Below the pieces are notes generated by a model. The model ran no database searches. It saw only the letters and a list, made by a program, of their open reading frames with translations, and was not told the origin of the DNA. From Sophora flavescens (taxonomy: Eukaryota > Streptophyta > Magnoliopsida > Fabales > Fabaceae), in NCBI GenBank assembly GCA_030762895.1, contig CM061069.1:107637669-107701668 (forward strand): a DNA stretch of 64,000 bases, given 5' to 3'. Below are positions 21,625 through 32,487 of the stretch, in pieces (the first letter of the stretch is position 1; each line of letters starts with the position of its first letter). Both the position numbers and the translations under genes were made by a program.

Positions 21625-21858
21625 TTAGGTTGAAAACCCGCAAGGGCGACCTAAGCAAAAGTTAGGGCATAAATAAAATAAAAATAAGTCTGTTAGGTCG
21701 AAAACCCGCGAGGGAGGCCTAAGCAAAAGTTAGGGCATTTAAAAAAGAGAGAGAGAGAGAGAGAAGTCCGTTAGGTTAAAAACCCGAAAGGGCGACCTAA
21801 GCAAAAATTAGGGCAAAGAAACTGAATCTTAGACTGAAAACCCGCAAGGGCAGTTTAA
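21625..21858 (+). repeat. array of four GNRA-capped hairpins in the Ogre 3' region
   Basis: Four 30-nt units at 21625-21654, 21693-21722, 21771-21800 and 21829-21858. Each is an 8-nt arm, AAAA, CCC, a GNRA tetraloop (GCAA, GCGA, GAAA, GCAA), GGG and the matching 8-nt arm. Outer arms are TTAGGTTG/CGACCTAA in unit 1 and TTAGACTG/CAGTTTAA in unit 4, so bases change on both sides while pairing is kept. The first three are followed by GCAAAA(G/A)TTAGGGCA; the fourth only by GC. They begin about 35 bases after the integrase stop. Confidence 0.85.
21739..21764 (+). repeat. GA microsatellite
   Basis: A short run of alternating GA follows an A tract, between the second and third hairpin units of the Ogre 3' region. 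Confidence 0.8.
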
Positions 21859-22614
21859 GCGATGTCTTAATGTTCACCACATTTGGGCAATTTTGTTCAT
21901 GACTTGCTACACTGGGGCAATTTTGTTTGTGACTGGCTACAATGGGGCAAAGAAAATCATTGAAATGTTAATGAAATGATGTATGTGGAAGCTGAGACCA
22001 GGATCTGCAACGTCAGACGGTTGTTGGGAATCAGTTAAGAGGATCAAGGAACCAATACTGGAGTAAAATTTTATGCGGTCTTCTTTTGTTCCATCATCCC
22101 CTTTCATACAATTCCCATAAACCCCTTTGTATTTCCCCTCTTTCTTTCCAATTTCCTTATGTGCAATATAAATTCTCCTATTAAGGCAAGGATTTTATTC
22201 ATCCATTTTTCCCTATTGTGCTAAATCATGCTTGTGCATTGAAATCATGTCTCAATTTAAGTAAATTTAAGTTTAATAGTATGATTGGATAATTCTAATG
22301 GTTACTTCAATAAATGGTTTGAACCAAAGAAAGTCCAGCATTTCAAAGTCAATAAGGGAGATAATGGTGCACAATGAGGAGAAAAGAAAAGCAATAATGA
22401 AAGTCTCCACGAGTCCTAGTCTTGAAAGAAACAATCACTCTACATGTCTCCACCGCTTTGAAAAAGAAGCCCCTCAAATCGAAAGACCGTGACTCAGAGG
22501 TGTTGATAAACAAGGGTTTGATTGGTCGAAGTCTTTTAATGGAGCGTATGGTTCAGTTGTAATTGAGACAAAGGTAAAGAAAAGTTTTTTAAGAGAAAGT
22601 AAATTACCATCATT
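21859..22614 (+). other. Ogre 3' region without a gene
   Basis: Two short repeats of a GGGGCAATTTTGTT-type motif lie near 21880-21950. The rest is noncoding with no frame I would defend. Confidence 0.6.
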
Positions 22615-23235
22615 TTATTTCTGGGATCCGAGGTCCACTGTAATTTATTTTTCGAGCTCCAAGGCTCACTGCAAATTTACTTTTGGGATCTGAGGCCCGC
22701 TGCAAATTTATTTTTCGAGCTCTGAGGCTCACTACTAATTTTATATTTGGGATCTAGGCCCACTGCAATTTATTTTTCGAGCTCTGAGGCTCACTGCAAA
22801 TTTACTTTTGGGATCTGAGGCCCGCTGCAAATTTATTTTTCGAGCTCTGAGGCTCACTACTAATTTTATATTTGGGATCTGAGGCCCACTGCAATTTATT
22901 TTTCGAGCTGAGGCTCACTACTAATTTTATATTTGGGATCTGAGGCCCACTACAATTTATTTTTCGAGCACTGAGGCTCGCTGCAAATTTACTTTTGGGA
23001 TCTGAGGCTCGGTGCAAATTTATTTTTCGAGCTCTGAGGCTCACTACTAATTTTATATTTGGGATCTGAGGTCCACTTCAATTTATTTTTCGAGATCTGA
23101 GGCTCGCTGCAAATTTACTTTTGGGATCTGAGGCCCACTTCAAATTTATCTTCGAGCTCTGAGGCTCACTGCTAATTTGGGATCCGAGGCCCATTGCATT
23201 TCGGGATATGAGGCCCACAGTCGTTTTTATTTTCC
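22615..23235 (+). repeat. dimeric minisatellite in the Ogre 3' region
   Basis: Two alternating half-units, each near 60 bases: GGGATCTGAGGCCCACTGCA followed by an AT-rich spacer, and CGAGCTCTGAGGCTCACTGC followed by an AT-rich spacer. About ten half-units are present and they become irregular after 23150. Tandem repeats between integrase and the 3' LTR are a known trait of Ogre elements. Confidence 0.85.
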
Positions 23236-23381
23236 AAGCTCTAAAACTTAATTTTCTCCAGCCTGTTTCCCATCCCGGCTAAAATGTGAGTTCATTTTCT
23301 TTACTAATTCCTTACTATTATCACATGAAAAATCGTTCTTTCTTCATGTATTCTAGTAATGAACAAGTAAAGAAGGGCAAC

Positions 23382-25354
23382 TGTGAACACCCATTTTGAC
23401 CGGGTCTTTTAGTCTTCACTAAAATTTCAAAAAAATAATAAAATAGAAAAATTGTAAATAAAATAAAAATAATAAAAATAATAATAAAAATTTAATTGGG
23501 TCAGGCCAGTTAAACCCATTTCATCCTCCTCCAACAAACCCTAGCAACCACTTTATTTTGAATTTGAATCTAGTTGGCAAATCCCTTAATTTTTGTAGAT
23601 GAGGCTCGGCAGTTTTGATTCTATTTCAAATCAGAGATAGAAATCTTAATCTTGGCAGATTTTTAGGATCAAGATCAGATATAAATCTTAATCTTGGCAA
23701 ATTTTTGGGATCAAGATCAGAGGAATTGGCATAATAAAATCACAACAGGGGTTACAGAAAAAGCCATGAGATTTTTCAGAACAACGACAGGAACAACAAT
23801 GACAAAATTTTTTTCCCAAATGCCTCTGAAAAATGCTATGAACAAAGGGCAATAAAAACACTCAGAACAACCTATATAGGGAGAAAAGAGAGAAATCAGT
23901 TTTTTTTAGGCTGCCTCAGTCCCTGTTCCTCGCGACCACTGTCCAGCCGTCGTCGAGCCGGCATCATGCGACACAACTGCGACCCTCACTCCGATCTATT
24001 GTGCTGCCATACCAGCCATGGCGGACTGACCTGAACGTGAATCTGTCCAGCCACCATCGCCTCTGCGTGTTGTCTTCTCCGAAGCCGTAAGCTAAGACGC
24101 ATCGCCGCAGCACCTTGCCCCCACCGCCAGGACCTCCAACCCCACCGTGTACGAATCACGCTGCAGTTCTAAGCCGAAACCACCGCATCGTGAGCCCAAG
24201 CCGCCACCTCCTTCCTCGGTAGCTCTGCGGCGTCTTCCCCCTGCAAGTTCTGTTGTTTTGTTGTTTGGTCGAGAAGGTTCAGGTTCTCCCTTTCCCTTTT
24301 GTTTTATTCTCTTTGTTTCCTTTTTTTTTTAGTCTGACCCAACCTTCTCTTTTGTAGTATATGGGCTTGGTTTGATTGCCTTGTTGGGCTAAATATAGTG
24401 TTGATCTTGATGTCAGTATTTTAGTGGGCTGGTCACTTAGCCCAAGTCAAAAAATGCTATAAACACTTATATGAAGTCAAACTTTATTTTTATTCTTTAA
24501 TTTTCAATTCGTAAGCAATAAATTAAATAAAATAGAATGTTTCTTTATAGATAATTTTAGGATTACTTTGTGAGAGGAATCACATTTAATCCCTTAGGTC
24601 TAAGATTGTTCTGTGGACGTTTGTGCCATGTTCTATCTCACTTAGGAGTTTTCGATAATAAAAATGAATATATAAAAAACCTTTTTTTTAAATAAAATAA
24701 AATAAAAACATTTTCATAAAATTTAAAATAAACCAACAAATAAAATATTTTCTACAAGAACTACGTGGCTTTGAGTTTCCCATCGAAGCAGGGAATACGT
24801 AGGAGCGGGATCAATCATCTCATCAAGCCAAAATTAATTTTTCCTTTATTTTTGTGTTCTTTTTAATTTATTTAATGTGGATAATTAATTAATAATTTAT
24901 GTAATACTTTTGGGTTGCTCTATGACAAGTGTCATGCTCAATCCCCTAGCTTTGAGGTTGTCCTATGGACTTACGTGCCATGTTGAACCTCATTTAGGAT
25001 TTATCAATTTTTTTTTCTTTTAAAAAAAATTTTAAATGCAAAAAGCCAATAAAGAAACTTAAAAATAAAGAAAATATTAATAAATAAATAAATCCTTCCT
25101 TGTAAAAATTTTGGGGTGAAAAATAAATAATTTAATTTTGCGCGATTAATTCAAGGTACCATTCGTAGGATGGGCGATGTAGGGTGCTTAACACCTTCCC
25201 TACTCGTAACCGAATCCCGAACTCAACTTGGCTTCAAAAACCATTTTTAAAGGTTTTTCCAATTTTTCCTAAATTAAATAAAATTGGTGGCGACTCTACT
25301 TTTCCTTAAAATTTCTTTATATCGTCGTCCTCGTCGTAATTTTTGGTTGCGACA
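23382..25354 (+). repeat. Ogre 3' LTR
   Basis: It starts TGTGAACACC directly after the purine tract and ends GGTTGCGACA. The interior holds a conserved CTACGT...ACGTAG inverted repeat (24761-24802). No second LTR of this element is in the window, so the borders rest on the TG/CA ends, the purine tract and the abrupt change to chromovirus LTR sequence at 25355. Confidence 0.78.
24761..24802 (+). promoter_or_regulatory. conserved CTACGT/ACGTAG inverted repeat in the Ogre LTR
   Basis: CTACGT (24761-24766) and ACGTAG (24797-24802) flank GGCTTTGAGTTTCCCATC-type sequence. The same arrangement occurs in two other Tat-type LTRs of this window (44256-44289 and 58060-58094). The role is unknown; a structured part of R or U5 is one possibility. 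Confidence 0.55.
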
Positions 25355-26580
25355 TATAGGATTCGGCCAAGACTTAAAATAGGGTTAGAATTTTCTTTTT
25401 TCTTTACATATTCTTAGATTTAAAACCTAGAAACCTTAGATAGCCTAGAACCATCATCATTTATCCAAAACTTTGAAGAAAACTCATCTAGCCCACTTAT
25501 GACTAGATTCGGCCTTGTAGAGAAAAATAGGAAGGAAAATGATTTTGCTCACAAACTCTTAGATGATGATAATATAAGACATAACATGATCATAGCAATT
25601 GGTTTCACATTTTTATGATTTTTCTATAATTTTCTACAATTATTTGAAGTTCTAGATCTAAGAATGAAAAAGACTTGAAATAGGAAGAACAAGATCATAA
25701 GATGAGATGAGATGATTATGGATGATCATAGTACCACGAGTGTCTGGAAGAAATGAAGAAAAGATGATGATTTTGGCAAGTTTCCCTTACAGCATGAACT
25801 TCAGCTCTTGGAGAGAAAATTGAGCTTTTGGAGAAAAGTGAGGAAATGCAGAAGATGGAGAAGATGAGTGAAAGGGGAGGGAGGCCATGGTTTTGAGGAG
25901 TATTTATAGGCTAGATTTAGGCTTTGTTTGGTTATAAGGAATTGGTTTAATGGGTTTTGTAAATATTTAATTAATATAAGCTTAACCATACTTAATAGTT
26001 AACTTAACTAGGGTTATGTTACTAACTAGGGTTAAATTCATGTGGCTCACATTATTTGAGTGGTGTCACTGCCCCTTTTCCACACAAAGTGACCATGGCT
26101 CCCTAACCATGGTTAAGATTTAACTCGACGTCGGTTAGGTTAAGCTTATGGGTATTTTGATCTTTTTACCTTAAAATATCTATCTAAATATCTAGATATT
26201 TATGAAATTGTCATAAATGCTTGGTGACTCATCCTTCATGAGTCATCATGTATGACTCGTTGTCCCGATCTCATGACGGGTCTCTGCAGCTCCATTTTTC
26301 GACTCCGTCGGTTTCCCGATTAGGGTTTCCGTCTGTTTTTCGATTGAAAATTTTCAAACTAACCAGACTCGTGGGAAATATGATTTAATCATAACCCATT
26401 TCGTTCACGAGTCAAAATTAGGTTTTCTGATCATTAAAATCTTACTGTCAGTGAAAATACCGACAGTTTTCAGTTCGAATGATTTTGTTTTCTCCAAAAT
26501 CATTTCCTAGGTCTCAGATAAAAATATAAATAAATATATCTTTATCATTAATACAGCGTAATTAAAATCAGGTTGTTACA
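25355..26580 (-). repeat. partial chromovirus LTR, older family
   Basis: The last 1.2 kb is homologous to the right end of the LTR at 27583-31460 and more distantly to the young chromovirus LTRs: shared ATTCGGCCTTG, TTTTTATGATTTTTCTAT-like and CTTACTGTCAGTGAAAA blocks. It ends GGTTGTTACA at 26580, the plus-strand end of a minus-oriented LTR. The left part is displaced by the Ogre insertion and lies outside the window. Confidence 0.78.
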
Positions 26581-27357
26581 TCCATTGTATGGATACTGGT
26601 GCCATTAAAATTGGTATCTCATACAACAAATTTCTAAGTCAGAACTATTTCTTTGTTACCAGCTGCCAATGCTATGAATTCTACAGCCATGGTGGAACCG
26701 GTAATGCCGACTTATTTCTTGAAACCCCAAGAAATAGCACCCCCACCAATTGTGAAGACTCAACTGCTTGTTAAAGTATGATCTTCTTGTATAAGTCACC
26801 CAACTGGCATCCGTGTAACCTTCTAATACCGAAGGATACCCATTATAGTTTAAAATATAGTTCTTGTCCCCCACAAGTATTTCAATACTTTTGGACAATC
26901 TTCTTTTCTTGGATTACTTGTATACCTACTTAGTCTCCTATAACATATGCAATGTTTAGCCGGGTATATATCATGGTATACATTAAACATCAAATTACTT
27001 TTGAGTATTCAAGTTGGGCTACTAGACTACCTTTATTTAGTACTAAATTAATGCTATGATCAAAGGGAGTAGCGATATGTTTACAATAAAAGTGATTAAA
27101 TTTCTTTAATACATTTTCTACATAGTGATATTAGGGTAAAACTACATTCTCACCATCTCTTATTATTCTAATTCCTAGAATCACATCAGCTATCCCTAAG
27201 CGTTTCATGTCAAAATTTCTAGATAAGAAAATCTAAGATTCTTCTACCTCATCTAGATCAATAGCAAATATTAATATATCGTCAACATATATATCATCAA
27301 CAAATAAACAAAGCATGACCCCTTTTACGGCATGGAATTTACTATAAATACACTTGT
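26581..27357 (-). pseudogene. pol: Ty1/copia RT-RNase H fragment
   Basis: Read on the minus strand, RT motifs are visible at 27345-27230 (CLFVDDI, then VDDILIFAIDLDEVE) and RNase H near 26870-26640 (YNGYPSVLEGYTDASW, then STMAVEFIALAAG) with stops and frameshifts. The fragment ends precisely where the chromovirus LTR starts (26580), so that LTR probably inserted into it. On the other side it runs into the gag start of a second chromovirus at about 27357, a chimeric junction left by deletion or recombination. Confidence 0.82.
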
Positions 27358-27397
27358 CCACGTCCTCGTCCACGTCCACCTTCTGGTTCTGGTTCCA
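27345..27397 (-). pseudogene. gag: chromovirus gag start, truncated
   Basis: ATG at 27397 opens MEPEPEGGRGRGRGQ, the same RG-rich gag beginning seen in the young chromovirus at 9992. After about 15 codons the sequence becomes copia RT. The leader to the PBS is about 170 bases, as in the young element. Confidence 0.65.
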
Positions 27398-27566
27398 TAA
27401 CTGACCTATAAAACGGAATCAGTTAGACCGCAACTAGAAAATGAAATGCTTACTTACTTATTAACACACATTACTTCTAATAAGTAATTCAAATAAATCT
27501 TAATCATAGAAAACACAACATCAACACAATAGACTTATTCCCCAACATTCCCGAAAGATTCGACCA

Positions 27567-27578
27567 GCTCTGATACCA
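27567..27578 (-). other. primer binding site for initiator tRNA-Met (second chromovirus)
   Basis: The minus strand reads TGGTATCAGAGC four bases from the LTR end at 27583, exactly as in the young chromovirus. It shows that 27583-31460 is a 5' LTR read on the minus strand. Confidence 0.9.
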
Positions 27579-27762
27579 CAAATGCGACACCCTTCCTTGG
27601 GTCATCACATAGTTACCCAAATGCTGAAAATAAAATTATAATTCACTGGTTACTTTCGGAAAATAATCTTTTATAACATTTTTCCTTAATACAAAAATAG
27701 TGGTAAACATTTTTCTTTTCTTCGACATACATAACCCTGTCACAAATATAACCATATTTGGA

Positions 27763-27809
27763 TATACATACATACATACATACATACATAGATACATACA
27801 TACATACAG

Positions 27810-27908
<99 letters not shown>
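27763..27908 (+). repeat. compound microsatellite (ATAC)n-(AC)n-(AT)n
   Basis: ATAC repeats (27763-27813) are followed by about 36 AC dinucleotides (27814-27886) and about 11 AT dinucleotides. From 27811 to 27908 purines and pyrimidines alternate without a break. The AT/AC/ATAC grading suggests growth by slippage from one seed. Confidence 0.95.
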
Positions 27909-28544
27909 AAGTGCATCATACAACTATGCTGCATCATATTGTTTTCACATCTAGACCTTTATTCGTATAGGTCTTTAAAAGAGACAACATTAAATATCGT
28001 TATACATTATTGAAAACATAAGACTCCGTACTTCAAAAATATGGCTCTCCAAAGCCAGACATAAAAATTAAAAACCAATCTAATGCCCTAGTTGAGCTGG
28101 TCACTCTATACGACACCTACTAAGAAGACTTCAGAGGTCATTCTTAAGATCCACGGTTGCTTTAAAAATCAGGCCTAAAGATCCTCGAAAGCACCAGAGT
28201 CATCTCCAGGTCCACCTATACTCAAATAGAATATATTCCACAAGTAGAGAAACCAACAAGAAAATATGTAAGAGTGAGAAACCAATATATGGATTTAACA
28301 CGACAACTACATGCCCGACACAAAAGAAAATAGATAAACATATACATGTTCATAACAACATAAACATTCATATCAAAGCAAATAGTTTATCAATGGGTTT
28401 CACACCCCCATACATCATCATTTTGAACCCTATGCATGAACACTTCATATACATCATCTAAATTCATACTTAATCTCTGGAGCTACAAACACCAAATAAA
28501 GGAGCTGATCAAGCTCGATTGCCAAATAGAGCATGCCTTCTTGA

Positions 28545-28950
28545 ATACCTTTCCATTAAAATATCCAGGTTTGCCTTCTGGAATACCTTGTCTACTAAAA
28601 TACCCAGATTTGCCTTCACCTTCGCCTTCTTGAATACCTTACCCTTTAAGCTATTCAGATTCAACTTCTTGAATTCCTTATCTACTAAAATACCCAGATT
28701 CACCTTCGCCTTCGCTTCTTGAATACCTTACCCTTTAAGCTATTTATATTCGACTTCTTGAATACCTTATCTACTAAGATATCGTCTTCGCCTTTTTGAA
28801 TACCTTACCCTTTAAGCTATCCAGATTCGCCTTATTGAATACTTTACCCTTTAAGCTATTCAAATTCGACTTCTTGAATAACTTATCTACTAAGATACCC
28901 ATATTCGCCTTCTGAAATATCTTCTCTCTTAAGATATCCAAATTCACGCC
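28545..28950 (+). repeat. minisatellite inside the older chromovirus LTR
   Basis: Units of roughly 65-75 bases are built from CTTCTTGAATACCTTACCCT and a following TAAGCTATTCAGATTCGAC or TACTAAAATACCCAGATTCG. About six imperfect copies are present. The young chromovirus LTR has no such array at the equivalent place. Confidence 0.8.
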
Positions 28951-31460
28951 CTAGACATGTCTACCAAGTAACTGCATGTAAAACCTTTTGTTCCTAACAC
29001 CTTAATTATGATACCAAATCCAAAGAACACTATGTTCATAAAGCCTTAAGAATACTAGTACACCATTTTTCGTTTAACACAAAAACTGTACAACTTGTCC
29101 AAGTCATTGAGTAAAACTTGTTTACAGAAAACCATTCCAACCTAATTGAAAATCTCTTTATAAAATCATCATATTCTAATAAATCTTTTTCTGAAGACTT
29201 TACTTTTCAAGAAGAGAGTCACGTGGACTAAATCTTGGTTCAAAATAAAAACTGTCACTTTAAAATTACTTGCCGTAAATACTTTTCCAAATTGCCGTCA
29301 TCTCACATTTTAAAGTCCTTTAAGTCAAAACTTGATCTTTTCCACTTAAATAACTTTCTAAAATCATCATTAAGTTATTTTCGGAGATTAATTTCATAAA
29401 ATAACTTTTTAATATTGGATTTATCCACATAAAAATTAACAGTACAAAAATAATTTCACGGTTACGTCCTTATTGTAACTCATAAAACACTCTTACACCG
29501 ATAAATCATTAAAATAATAATATTTTGAACTTTTTCCTCATTTTCAACCAACCAAAAACCTAAGTTATATTATCCCATAAAAAATTTTTAACACTTTGAA
29601 CCTCATTATTAACTAAGCACTGACCACTGTCAGGCTTTTCAATCCACAAACAACATCAACAACATTATAACAATTAATCCAGGCAGATCATGCAGCACAA
29701 CATCATAATATATAACTGCAGATAAACAATTTAAATGCAGATAAACCATCACAGATAAAAATAACACAACTTAAACCAATTAAAAACGGATTAAACCAAA
29801 CACCACAACCACAGATAAATATACAAACCAACATCAAATGGCACATAGCCATCGGAAAAACCTCTCAGGCAATCCCCTCTTACCACTTGAAGAATTGAGC
29901 TTCCAAGTTAAACTTTATCGCGAATCTGGAAGTCGTCAACGCACGAATACGATACAACTTTTTATCCTTCAACAATCACAATCATCCAATCAAAAACAAG
30001 CAAATAAAATCACCTATTCCCTATAGGTAAGTCACGACCATGATAGGGTTTGGTGACTAAAAATTTCTAAATTACTTAAGTCTTGGGATTAATGATCCTT
30101 AATACTTAAGACATAAGATTAATGGTTTAACACATAATTGAAATCAAATACTCCAATTCCATCAAAACTCAATTTCGGCCTTTAATGGAAACATGAGCTA
30201 GGGATTTTATTCGAACACAACAACTTAGATTCAACATACATACATATTAGAAAGATGATATACAAGATCACTTCCTAAGAAAAATAAACAAAACCTCCTA
30301 CACCCACACAAGTAGGGTTCGGCCTTGGAGGGTTAAATGGGAAGGAAAATTTTGTTTGCATCAATCTCTTGGATTATGATAGTAGAGATGATAACTAACT
30401 CATAGAAATTAGTTTCATATTTTTAGGATTTTTCTATGATTTTCTAGAGAATTTCAAAGTTTCTAGATCTATAAATGAAAAGGGTGATCAAGGTTTTAAA
30501 TCATGACAGTAATTGAAGAACATGAAGCTTATTGATGATGAGGAACAAGGATTACCTCTTGGAATTGAGAAATGGGCAAAGAATCCAACACTTTCTTCAC
30601 AAATTCAAACTACGTAACTTAGGATTTTTAATGGCAAAATGACAAAGTTGATGAAGAAGATGAAGATGGCCTTTTATAGAAATGGATATGGGCTCCTTGG
30701 AGGCTTGGGGCCGTCAGAATTGAGGGGCATTTGGGTCCAAAGCACAAATTTTGAGGGGCAAAATTGTAATCTTGTACCATTGCATTTTGGTGATAAAAAC
30801 CAACCTTAAGGACATTATAGTAATTTCACCTCAAAAGCAATCATGACACTCGTGAGTCACTTATATGACTCACCCTTATAAGTCATCGCTTGTCTTCATC
30901 CATTGAATGTCGGATTTTGTCTCTGCACGTCCGACGTCCGTTCTCGACTTCGTCGATTACCCGATCAGGGTTTCTGTCTGTTTTTCGATCGAAAATTTTC
31001 AAAATAACCAAATTCGTTGAAAATGTATTTTAAATATAAACAATTTCATTCAAGAGTCAAAATTAAGTTCTCTGATCATTAAAATCTTACTGTCAGTGAA
31101 AACACCGACTGTTTTCCGTTCGAACTTTTGCCAAAATTCGTCCGATTAAACATAATATTTTATTTCTGATCATAAATTTGGAAAGTAGAATTCATCACTA
31201 ACAAAATATAAAAGAATCTACAAATTTCAGTTTTGGGTTAAATTAGGGTTTTCTACCGGTATAAAATTATACTATCAGTAAAAACGCAGATCGGTTTCCG
31301 TCTGAGTTTTAAGCCCAAAATTTCACCGTATACTTATAAAAATAAGTATCATATGAATATGACTTTTATTTTCCCAAAATCATCTTCTAAGTCTCGGAAA
31401 AAATATAAATATATTTATATAATTTTCGATATTAGAAAGCAGAAAAACTTGGGATGTTAA

Positions 31461-32487
31461 GTATGTCCCTATAAATAAACAAAAATCGGTTCCACTCTTA
31501 ACATTAATGTAAGTGTCAGCGTCCATTTTAACTACGAGGTTTCTCCTTGTGGATTGTACACCACCACAACCTTCTTGGTTTCTTTAAACTCCTACATCGC
31601 CATGATGGTTGGTCATTGTAGAGCAAATTCTATTGCAGTATCCCTGAGTTGCAGAAAAATAAGTTGGCCAAGAATCATGATGCTAGCTGATACCTTCTAA
31701 CAAGATATGCCAAAGTTAAAGATGAACAAAAATTGGTCCTGGAGAGAGAAAAGTAGCAAAAAGAGAAACCAAAAATATTTGACTATTGTCCTCATATCTG
31801 TTTTAATTCTTGACAGCAGTATTTTCAGAAACCTTACATATATATTAGTTGCTACAGGTAGCTTATAGAAATCAATTACAAGAGATTTGTTTTAAAAATT
31901 CGAAATCCTTATGAGCTTAATTAGAAAAATTGGTGATCAATACATGTCTAAGATTTTGGATGCTATAAAATACTATTTCTTTCTTGTTTCTACCTAATGC
32001 ATAAGAGGGTCAACAACTGAGTATAAAAAAATAAATCAAATTAAGTAGGTGTCTCATCAAAGTATAAACAATACCACAAAGTGAGCAACTTTAAAGTCAA
32101 TTATAAAAGCAGATAAAATTTGTACCCTATTTTATGAGACTACTAGTGTGCTAGCCAAGTGGAAGAAATACCAAACTTTTGGTTGCTGTAAAAACCTAAA
32201 CATACAACTTCATGGTATTAAATACACAACTTCAAGAAGTACCAAACTTTTGATCAGTCAATTTTGTAATGATGGCTTCCGCAATTTTCCTTCTGTGTTC
32301 AGGGTTCTTGGGTTCTATTTTGCTACCTGTCTCCCTTGCCATTTGTTGTACCCTTGGGTTCTCTTTTTCTACTAGAAAAAAAAAAAAAAAAGATTTCAGC
32401 AACAGGAGGATATGAACATGATTCCAAACTTTCCAAGAAAGTAGTACTGATATAAAAAAAAACTAAAAACTGTAGAAGAGGCAAGAT
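31461..32487 (-). other. unassigned sequence with weak host-like traces
   Basis: No gene can be defended. On the minus strand 31565-31500 reads VKMDADTYINV, which looks like coding sequence but without a reliable family, and a 17-base A run lies near 32373-32389. It may be the continuation of the receptor-kinase locus or unrelated intergenic DNA. Confidence 0.4.

Larger units (their letters stand above)
20019..25354 (+). mobile_element. Ogre/Tat-lineage Ty3/gypsy element, right part
   Basis: It begins inside RNase H where the Athila element inserted, continues with a complete integrase, a repeat-rich 3' noncoding region, a purine tract (AAAGAAGGGCAAC, 23369-23381) and a 1973-bp 3' LTR. The left half (LTR, gag, protease, RT) must lie beyond the left edge of the window if the element was complete. 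It is itself inserted in a chromovirus LTR; the right flank is TATAG. Confidence 0.85.
27583..31460 (-). repeat. chromovirus 5' LTR of an older family
   Basis: About 3.9 kb. It begins TGCGACACCCTTCCTTGGGTCA (compare TGTGACACCCTAACTTGGTCA in the young element) and ends near GGGATGTTAA, a decayed GTTACA end. It contains a microsatellite tract, a minisatellite and a local duplication of the ACTGTCAGT-AAAA-CGG motif near 31090 and 31270. No ORF is worth calling. Its 3' partner LTR is not identifiable with certainty. Confidence 0.8.

Noticed and set aside
21625..21858. CRISPR-like array
   Set aside because: Repeats are 30 nt with spacers, but they lie within a retrotransposon in a plant genome, the arms vary with compensation and there are no associated genes; they are hairpins.
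22802..23044. Repetitive protein-like frame on the minus strand
   Set aside because: A by-product of the Ogre minisatellite; no start context or conserved composition.
27636..27970. Cys/Val- and His/Thr-rich frames on both strands
   Set aside because: Translations of the AC microsatellite.
31500..31640. Minus-strand VKMDADTYINV resembling part of a glycosyltransferase
   Set aside because: Only one short piece, with stops on both sides; too little to name a family.
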